From Antarcticibacterium flavum (GTDB lineage Bacteria > Bacteroidota > Bacteroidia > Flavobacteriales > Flavobacteriaceae): a DNA stretch of 64,000 bases. Shown one piece after another: positions 57,851-64,000 of the stretch. Every line of letters starts with the position of its first letter. Position 1 is the stretch's first letter. Location: the NCBI RefSeq assembly GCF_006159205.1, contig NZ_CP040812.1, positions 3,348,001 to 3,412,000 on the forward strand, given 5' to 3'. A model generated the notes under the pieces. It was given only the letters and a program-made list of their open reading frames with translations, was not told the origin of the DNA and did not search any database. A program made the position numbers and the translations under genes.

Positions 57851-58948
57851 ATGTTATTTTATTCATTAAGGAAACGTTTTCAAAGAAAACTTGAGCAGAA
57901 TTATAATTACCGCAGAGTATTGTTAAAGGCAAGTCAAATTAAGGATACAGAAAAAATTCTTTATGCAGATATTTCAAATATTTCTTTGAACCGTTATTTA
58001 TATAGTTTTCTTAAATTCTTCAATATAAATGGTTATACAGTCTACCTTCCTAAGGATATAAACACAATAAATATTCTAAGCAAAAAGACCGGAGAATTTC
58101 AATACGCTTCCTGGCTTTTGGAAGAAGGTTTTGTTAAATTTGGAGTACCGTCAAGAAAGAAAGCTACACTGTGGTTAGAGGCAGAGCAATTAAGTAATGA
58201 TTACTTCAGTGATTTCTTCAATAACAATTTTTTGCCCTCCCACTATCACGTACATAGTGGAGAATATCCCTATTTTTATCATAAGGATTGTTGGGAGAAT
58301 AGTTTAGCTCAGAATGAGGAAAGAAAAAGGAGTATTTTCATGATAGGGAATTGTGACAGCAGGTACTATCAGGAAATTTCAAAAGAAAAGTACTTTAACC
58401 TGCCGAGTAGATTTGAAACAGCTAAATATCTGACAGGGAAGGAATATTATAAGGGCTTAAGATCTGTAGAAGAATTAAACGAATTTTTATCGGGCAGGGA
58501 AGATTCCAGAGTCATTTTGATAGATACTTCTAAAGACTTCCAAATAAAAGGATTAAAATTGAAAGCAACCTTACCCGAATTCTATTTTTATCTCGCTTTA
58601 CCCGGGGTTGTTATACCAATAAGTCATAATATTATAGAAGCAATGGCAGCAGGCTGCATCCCTGTCATCCATAAAAGTTATTCTGAACTTATGCGGCCAA
58701 AGCTGGAGGATCATCATAATTGTTTCACATACGATACACTTGAAGAATTAGACGAGTTAATTAAAGAACTTTTTCATTATAATCTAATTCAAATAAAGGA
58801 AATGCGAGAAGAAGTTCTCAAATATTACAAGGAACATTTGACTCCTGAAGGAGTTGTAAATTCTATTGAAACAAAAACCCCGGAAATAATATTTATTCAG
58901 GCTGAATCTGTTAGCTTAGAACACCTTAGAAAAAAGAACCAGGTTTGA
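57851..58948 (+). CDS. Glycosyltransferase-like protein (uncharacterised GT-B type)
   Basis: 365 residues. The N-terminal half is poorly recognisable (ILYADISNISLNRYLYSFLK). The C-terminal half carries YLALPGVVIPISHNIIEAMA followed by AGCIPVIHKSYSELMRPKLE and NCFTYDTLEELDELI, the donor-site region of GT4- and exostosin-like enzymes (E-A-M-A-A-G-C-I-P-V-I). I infer a transferase. It ends in a TTGA overlap with the next gene. Confidence 0.68.
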   Translation: MLFYSLRKRFQRKLEQNYNYRRVLLKASQIKDTEKILYADISNISLNRYLYSFLKFFNINGYTVYLPKDINTINILSKKTGEFQYASWLLEEGFVKFGVPSRKKATLWLEAEQLSNDYFSDFFNNNFLPSHYHVHSGEYPYFYHKDCWENSLAQNEERKRSIFMIGNCDSRYYQEISKEKYFNLPSRFETAKYLTGKEYYKGLRSVEELNEFLSGREDSRVILIDTSKDFQIKGLKLKATLPEFYFYLALPGVVIPISHNIIEAMAAGCIPVIHKSYSELMRPKLEDHHNCFTYDTLEELDELIKELFHYNLIQIKEMREEVLKYYKEHLTPEGVVNSIETKTPEIIFIQAESVSLEHLRKKNQV

Positions 58949-59775
58949 AAGCGAAATTGTCCATAGTTATTGCCTGCTTTAATGATCCGGATGTGGTTAC
59001 AGCTGTCGAATCTGCAAGGGCACAGACATATTGTAATAAAGAAATTATTGTTGTGGATGATGGCTCAAATCTGCCCGTGGCCGGTATGATTGAAGAATTG
59101 AGTGGCCGGGTGGATCATGTTATCCTTCAGAAAAATCTTGGACAAAGCATTGCGCGCAACCGGGGTATTAAAAAAGGTACCGGAGAATATATTTTAAATC
59201 TGGATTCCGATGATTTCTTTGAGCCTACTTTTTGTGAAAAAGCGATAGAATTAATGGATAAAGATCCTGAGGTGAAGATCGTCACCTGTAAGGCAGAGAG
59301 ATTTAATAAGAAAGGATCAATTGATATATATACTCCGGCCGGTGGAGATTATATCAATTTTCTCACCTCAAACTCAGCACTGGGAAGTTCGATGTTTAGA
59401 AGGGAGGACTGGATGAGGTGTGCAGGTTACGAGGAAACTCTTCCTGTTTTGGGTTTCGAAGACTGGGAATTGTACCTGAATATTCTTAAGGAAGGAGGCC
59501 GTGCTGCGGTCTTGAACGAAGTTCTCTTTCATTACCAGGTCAGGGAAAATTCCACGACAGCTAGAATTAAGGATATGAAGCATGACAAATACCAACAAAT
59601 TGTACTAAAACATAGGGATTTGTATGTTCAACATTTTGATATTCTTATAACTGAGCTATTTGCGAAAATTAAGAAGGAAGAAAATGAAAAGCTTAAGATG
59701 TCAAGGGGAGCAGAATTTAGTTTAGGAAATAAAATTCTTGCACCTTTGAAATACTTAAAAAGAAAACTACAGTGA
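58945..59775 (+). CDS. Glycosyltransferase family 2
   Basis: 276 residues: KLSIVIACFNDPDVVTAVES, IIVVDDGSNLPVAGM, LGQSIARNRGIKKGTGEYIL, NLDSDDFFEPTFCEKA (D-x-D) and VLGFEDWELYLNILKEGG with the E-D-W base motif, all in standard GT2 order. TTG start in the TTGA overlap. The C-terminal lysine-rich end may be membrane-proximal. Confidence 0.93.
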   Translation: MKAKLSIVIACFNDPDVVTAVESARAQTYCNKEIIVVDDGSNLPVAGMIEELSGRVDHVILQKNLGQSIARNRGIKKGTGEYILNLDSDDFFEPTFCEKAIELMDKDPEVKIVTCKAERFNKKGSIDIYTPAGGDYINFLTSNSALGSSMFRREDWMRCAGYEETLPVLGFEDWELYLNILKEGGRAAVLNEVLFHYQVRENSTTARIKDMKHDKYQQIVLKHRDLYVQHFDILITELFAKIKKEENEKLKMSRGAEFSLGNKILAPLKYLKRKLQ

Positions 59776-60719
59776 AGGAAGAGCTCCAGATTCCTCAGGT
59801 CTCAGTCATCATGGCTACTTTTAATCGCCGCCATTTAATTGAGGAAACTTTGAATTCGCTAAGAAGGCAAAGTTTCGAAGACTGGGAATGCCTGATAATT
59901 GATGATGGGAGCACGGATAATACCGCCGTAGTCGTCGAGAAAAATATTAAAGGAGATAAAAGGTTTCATTATTTTAAAAGAGCAAAGAAATATTCACAGG
60001 GTCTTCCCGGCTCAAGGAATAATGGATTGGATCTAGCAAAGGGGAGATATATCATGTTCGTTGATGATGATGACATTCTACATCCTGAAAATCTCCAGGT
60101 GAGTGTAAATGTTCTTGAAAAGTATGAGACATCTTTTTGCAGATTTGATAAAAAACCTTTCACGGGAAATTGGACAGAAAATAACCTGAACAAGATCGAT
60201 AAATTCAAGGAAGAACTATTCCGCATAAATGATCTTGAAAAAATGATCACCGGAAAAATTCCTTTTGCATCCTGTACCGTGTTATGGAGTCGAAGATGCT
60301 TTCAAAACCTAAGGTTCAATGAAGAGTTGATGTATGCCGAGGAATGGGAGTGCTATACCCGAATTCTTTCTGAAGGTTATGAAGGGGTTTCTATAGAGCA
60401 GGTTTTATATTTCAATAGGAAACATTCTAATTCAAACACAGCCGAATTTTGGGAAAATGATCAGGCAAGAGTAAGTTCGTACGTTCAGGCCGCTATAGAA
60501 ATCATTAGCGTGCTGAAGAAAAAGAATTTATTTACTCCCGGCTTGAAAAACTTTTTCCTAAGGTTAGGATTTAACCTGCGCAACAAAGAAATCATCGAAG
60601 AAACTCTTTTCGCGACAGGTGCAGGAAAGTTTGAAAAGATGCAATACCTTATGGGTCTGAAATATTATTCCTGGCTGCGACCAATTTTTTATATTAAAGG
60701 AAAAATTCTGAGAAATTGA
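59772..60719 (+). CDS. Glycosyltransferase family 2
   Basis: 315 residues: VSVIMATFNRRHLIEETLNS, LIIDDGSTDNTAVVVEK, GLPGSRNNGLDLAKGRYIMF, VDDDDILHPENLQ (D-x-D) and ASCTVLWSRRCFQNLRFNEE with YAEEWECYTRILSEG as base region. GTG start at 59772 inside the preceding stop (GTGA). The two adjacent GT2 genes are clearly related in layout but not recent duplicates. Confidence 0.93.
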   Translation: MKEELQIPQVSVIMATFNRRHLIEETLNSLRRQSFEDWECLIIDDGSTDNTAVVVEKNIKGDKRFHYFKRAKKYSQGLPGSRNNGLDLAKGRYIMFVDDDDILHPENLQVSVNVLEKYETSFCRFDKKPFTGNWTENNLNKIDKFKEELFRINDLEKMITGKIPFASCTVLWSRRCFQNLRFNEELMYAEEWECYTRILSEGYEGVSIEQVLYFNRKHSNSNTAEFWENDQARVSSYVQAAIEIISVLKKKNLFTPGLKNFFLRLGFNLRNKEIIEETLFATGAGKFEKMQYLMGLKYYSWLRPIFYIKGKILRN

Positions 60720-61828
60720 AAGTACTGTTAACCTTTGGAACACGACCTGAAGCTATAAAAATGGCCCCCGTTATTAGGGAATTGATTAGGAGGAAAATTA
60801 ACTTTAAAGTTTGCGTTACTGCTCAGCACCGCGAAATGCTAGACCAGGTACTGGATTTCTTTTCGATTCAGCCTGATTTTGACCTGAACCTTATGGTACC
60901 TGATCAAAACCTTAATTCTCTTAGTGCACAAATCTTTAAAGAATTCGCACCTGTTCTGAATATGGAAAAGCCGGACCTGGTGATAGTCCAGGGAGATACC
61001 ACGACAGCTTTTTGTGTGGCGATGGCAGCATTTAATGCAGGCGTTAAGGTAGCGCATATTGAAGCCGGCTTAAGAACATACAATTTAACTTCACCCTATC
61101 CTGAAGAGGGGAACCGGCAGCTCTTAAGCAGAATAGCAAATTTTCATTTTGCTCCCACTGCTCATGCGCAACAAAACCTGTTAAAAGAAGGTGTGACTAA
61201 AGAGGATGTTTATGTGACAGGTAATACATCTATAGATGCTTTGGAATATGCAAAAAGCATCTTGAAATCTGGATATAGGAATTCTGAAATTAATGATCTT
61301 GAAAAAAGGGTTGATCCTGGTTTAAATTTAATCCTGGTGACCGCACATCGAAGAGAAAATTTTCAACATGGATTATTAGAGTTGTGCAAAAGCTTAAATT
61401 ATTTAGGAAACAGAAAAGATGTTCAAATCCTCTTTCCTGTTCACCCAAATCCAAAAGTCCAAAAAATAATTTTTGAAAATATTGATTCCAGGGCAAATAT
61501 TGTGTTGCTAAAACCTCTCAATTTTCCAGCACTCATGTGGTTAATGGAAAAGTCGAAATTCATAATTTCCGATTCCGGCGGAGTTCAGGAAGAAGCTCCC
61601 TCCTTTAATAAGATCGTCATTGTGACGCGGGAGGTAACGGAACGAATTGAAGGTTTGGAAAAAGGGTTTAGTATTTTAGTGGGAACTTCAGCATCACGTA
61701 TAATTGAGGAAAGTGAGCAAATTCTTAATGGTTCTATTCCGGATCCATCCGGGCCAAATCCTTATGGCGGCGGTAATGCTGCTGCTAGAATTACTGATGT
61801 ACTCTTAAGATCATTCCAAAAGGTATAA
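60716..61828 (+). CDS. wecB: UDP-N-acetylglucosamine 2-epimerase (non-hydrolysing)
   Basis: Interconverts UDP-GlcNAc and UDP-ManNAc, providing ManNAc or ManNAcA for the glycan. 370 residues, usual length. GTRPEAIKMAPVIRELIRR opens the fold, VQGDTTTAF and HIEAGLRTYN are the active-site loops, SPYPEEGNRQLLSRIA follows, VTAHRRENFQHG is the UDP site and ISDSGGVQEEAPSFNKIV the C-terminal signature. TTG start in a TTGA overlap. Distinct from the hydrolysing NeuC at 30345. Confidence 0.95.
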   Translation: MKVLLTFGTRPEAIKMAPVIRELIRRKINFKVCVTAQHREMLDQVLDFFSIQPDFDLNLMVPDQNLNSLSAQIFKEFAPVLNMEKPDLVIVQGDTTTAFCVAMAAFNAGVKVAHIEAGLRTYNLTSPYPEEGNRQLLSRIANFHFAPTAHAQQNLLKEGVTKEDVYVTGNTSIDALEYAKSILKSGYRNSEINDLEKRVDPGLNLILVTAHRRENFQHGLLELCKSLNYLGNRKDVQILFPVHPNPKVQKIIFENIDSRANIVLLKPLNFPALMWLMEKSKFIISDSGGVQEEAPSFNKIVIVTREVTERIEGLEKGFSILVGTSASRIIEESEQILNGSIPDPSGPNPYGGGNAAARITDVLLRSFQKV

Positions 61829-61836
61829 AAATCCGC

Positions 61837-62757
61837 GTGCTTATGTTGAAAAAGAAAATTAAGAACATTCTCAAGTCCGGATTGAACAGACTTCCTTATG
61901 TGAAAACTTTGCACCGTTTAAGTTTAAATTCCAGATTTCCTGCCGGCCATTTTTACTCCAGCGTAGTCTCTTTAGATGATATTCGAAAAAGGCAAGATCA
62001 AATCTGGCCTTCAGATTTACCACAAATTATACCGGGGATTGACTTAAGAAGAAAGGAACAGTTAGAACTTCTAAGTGAATTAAGTAAATTCTATATTGAT
62101 CTTCCTTTTCCCGAAAACAAGAATAAGGAGTTTCGTTACTTTTTGAATAATCCCTATTTTTCCTATGGTGACGGCCTTATCTTATATTTTATGATAAGGC
62201 ATTATGAACCTAAAAAAATTATAGAAATTGGATCAGGTTTTTCTTCGGCCTTGATGTTAGACACGAATGAATGTTTTTTCGGCGGTGAAATAGAATTGAT
62301 TTTTGTTGAGCCATATCCGGAGACACGACTGCTCCAACTAATGAATAAGAAGGAAGAAAAAGTTCAATTAATTGCAGAAGAAATTCAGGGAATTCCCCTG
62401 CACATTTTTAAAACTTTCGAACCGGGGGATATTTTATTTGTGGATAGTTCCCATATTATCAAAACGGGTAGTGATGTCCAATTTATTCTGAATAAAATAC
62501 TTCCCATTTTAAAGAAAGGAGTTTTAATTCACATTCACGATATCCATTTTCCTTTTGAATACCCTAAAGATTGGGTTCTCGATGGTTTCGGTTGGAACGA
62601 AGTTTATTATATTCAGGCATTTCTAATGTACAACGAGGGATTTAAAATTATAATGTTTAATGACTACCTGAGTAAAGTAAACCCTGAAGCTTTAGTTTCT
62701 ATGCCCCTTATGGCAAAGGCTACCGGAAGTAGTTTGTGGTTAGAAAAGACAATTTAG
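61837..62757 (+). CDS. Class I SAM methyltransferase
   Basis: 306 residues with an N-terminal extension of about 130 residues before the core. KIIEIGSGFSSALMLDTNEC is the SAM loop, ELIFVEPYPETRL strand 2, DILFVDSSHIIKTGSDVQFI strand 4 and VLIHIHDIHFPFEYPKDW strand 5. Likely sugar O-methyltransferase. Start GTG 61837 or ATG 61843, 8 bp after wecB. Confidence 0.82.
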   Translation: MLMLKKKIKNILKSGLNRLPYVKTLHRLSLNSRFPAGHFYSSVVSLDDIRKRQDQIWPSDLPQIIPGIDLRRKEQLELLSELSKFYIDLPFPENKNKEFRYFLNNPYFSYGDGLILYFMIRHYEPKKIIEIGSGFSSALMLDTNECFFGGEIELIFVEPYPETRLLQLMNKKEEKVQLIAEEIQGIPLHIFKTFEPGDILFVDSSHIIKTGSDVQFILNKILPILKKGVLIHIHDIHFPFEYPKDWVLDGFGWNEVYYIQAFLMYNEGFKIIMFNDYLSKVNPEALVSMPLMAKATGSSLWLEKTI

Positions 62758-62781
62758 GTTGATAAAAAGAACATTTTTAAC

Positions 62782-64000
62782 TTGAAGAAAATACTAGTAG
62801 TTGTAGAATCGATCAATGTTGAGGACAGTAGTGGTTCCAAGGCAAATGTGGCTATGATAAAAAATTTGCATAAAGCCGGTTTTGACCTGAAGGTTTACCA
62901 CTATACCCGAAATGACCTTAAAATTAATGGAGTACCCTGTTATGCCATCCCCGAAAAGAGGCGGAGTAGTCTTTTTTTTCTCAGTCGAATTGAAAGATAT
63001 ATTCGTTATCTCTTTAAAATTCAACTAAACAAGCCACTGGAACACTTATTTGGGTTCTCTTTTACTTTATTCAATGACAGGAAAAGTATAATTTCAGCTC
63101 TAAAAAAAGATACAAATTTTAAGCCGGATCTGGTACTGACCTTAAGTAAAGGTGGAAGTTTCAGGCCTCATCACGCTCTTTTGAAAATGCCGGAATGGCA
63201 TAAGATATGGATGGCCTATATCCATGATCCTTATCCCATGCATCTCTATCCAAGACCCTTTGCCTGGGTGGAACCCGGATATTCCAAAAAATGGGAATTC
63301 ATGAATGATATTTCAGAAAAAGCAGCTTTTAATGCTTTTCCCAGTAAACTGCTTATGGAGTGGATGGGAAGTTATTTTCCAGGCTTTCTTCAAAAAGGAG
63401 TGGTGATACCACATCAAATAGATTCTGCCCCTTCAACCCCGGATGCTTTGCCTGAATTTTTCAATGTCAAAGGATTCAACCTTCTGCATGCCGGTACCTT
63501 ATTAGGCCCAAGAAAACCTGAATTTCTGATCCAAGCTTTTAAAAGCTTTTTAGAACTCCATCCTGAAGCTTCCATTGATGCGAAGCTAATTTTTATTGGA
63601 AATACGAATGAACACCAAAAACAACTACAGAAGTATGAAAAGCTTATTTCTAAAGCGAATTTTGTGGTCCAGTCATCATTAGATTCCAAAATAGTACTGG
63701 GAATGCAGGAGCAAGCCTCTGTAAATATTATACTGGAAGCCAAGTCTGAAATTAGCCCTTTTTTACCCGGTAAATTTCCCCATTGTGTTAAAGCAAATAA
63801 ACCAATTCTGCTCCTTGGCCCTCAACTGAGTGAAACAAGAAGATTGCTGGGAGAGGCTTACCCTTATTGGGCTGAAATAGATGAAACTGAGAAAATTAGT
63901 GAGATGATATCCGATCTTTACAAGGACTGGAAATTCAATGCAGGAAATCTTGAGCTAAACAGGCCCGATTTGGAACAATATCTTTCTGAAGGCCATTTGA
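62782..64000 (+). CDS. Glycosyltransferase family 4-like, C-terminus beyond window
   Basis: 406 codons are visible from the TTG at 62782 with no stop before the window edge. The N-terminus LVVVESINVEDSSGSKANVA is a GT-B acceptor-side loop, WMAYIHDPYPMHLYPRPF the interdomain region, FNLLHAGTLLGPRKPEFLIQ the donor domain start and IILEAKSEISPFLPGKFPHC a late motif. Lies 24 bp after the methyltransferase and continues the operon to the right. Confidence 0.8.
   Translation, partial: MKKILVVVESINVEDSSGSKANVAMIKNLHKAGFDLKVYHYTRNDLKINGVPCYAIPEKRRSSLFFLSRIERYIRYLFKIQLNKPLEHLFGFSFTLFNDRKSIISALKKDTNFKPDLVLTLSKGGSFRPHHALLKMPEWHKIWMAYIHDPYPMHLYPRPFAWVEPGYSKKWEFMNDISEKAAFNAFPSKLLMEWMGSYFPGFLQKGVVIPHQIDSAPSTPDALPEFFNVKGFNLLHAGTLLGPRKPEFLIQAFKSFLELHPEASIDAKLIFIGNTNEHQKQLQKYEKLISKANFVVQSSLDSKIVLGMQEQASVNIILEAKSEISPFLPGKFPHCVKANKPILLLGPQLSETRRLLGEAYPYWAEIDETEKISEMISDLYKDWKFNAGNLELNRPDLEQYLSEGHL

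Overview
The window looks like a chromosomal segment from a member of the Bacteroidota, most likely a marine-type Flavobacteriaceae. The evidence is a DUF5686/carboxypeptidase-regulatory outer-membrane-type protein, Bacteroidota-type TAnnTTTG promoter boxes, weak Shine-Dalgarno sites, a Wza/Wzc pair with a tyrosine-rich tail, and the usual flavobacterial smpB, pcm and Uup-type ABC-F housekeeping genes. The genus is not decidable from sequence reading alone. No rRNA, tRNA or CRISPR array was seen.

Layout. (1) 1-6.8 kb: housekeeping genes, namely a 3-hydroxybutyryl-CoA dehydrogenase cut by the window edge, a Gfo/Idh/MocA oxidoreductase, pcm, a DUF5686 protein, smpB and a 59-residue membrane protein. 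(2) 6.8-14.5 kb: an IS4-family element, a lone MacB/LolD-type ATPase, a methyltransferase carrying a large repeat-derived insertion, a ParE-type toxin-antitoxin pair and an ABC-F protein. (3) 15.4-18.8 kb: a wza-wzc polysaccharide export operon. (4) 18.8-40.6 kb: a repeat-rich accessory zone. It holds many toxin-antitoxin modules and orphan antitoxins, a four-helix-bundle protein, a patatin, asnB, IS1380 and IS110 elements, and a dispersed neuA / neuC / neuB set for a CMP-activated nonulosonic (sialic-type) acid, all on the minus strand. (5) 40.6-64 kb: a compact, AT-rich capsule/O-antigen-type polysaccharide locus. It holds a pyruvyltransferase, about fourteen glycosyltransferase-type genes, six SAM methyltransferases, a Wzm/Wzt ABC exporter and wecB, and continues past the window.

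The most unusual signal is in the spacers. Between about 2.35 and 40.56 kb almost every intergenic stretch is a mosaic of the same few non-coding modules. One module is a set of short tandem arrays with different words (AGTCGTT, ACAACCG, ACAACCT, GGAATTT, TTTGGTG, TTTACCG, CCACTTT, GGACAGA, CTAACTC) but always a period of 7 bp. The others are several hairpin modules, some with compensatory changes between copies. The AGTCGTT arrays often begin exactly at a gene's stop codon, so that the stop TAG is the first triplet of the array. One mosaic has entered a methyltransferase gene in frame and is read as heptapeptides. The arrays stop abruptly at about 40.56 kb, where the AT-rich glycan locus begins.

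Taken together, wza/wzc, neuABC, asnB, the pyruvyltransferase, the glycosyltransferase/methyltransferase block and Wzm/Wzt probably make and export one heavily methylated surface polysaccharide. The neu part has been broken up by repeats and insertion sequences.
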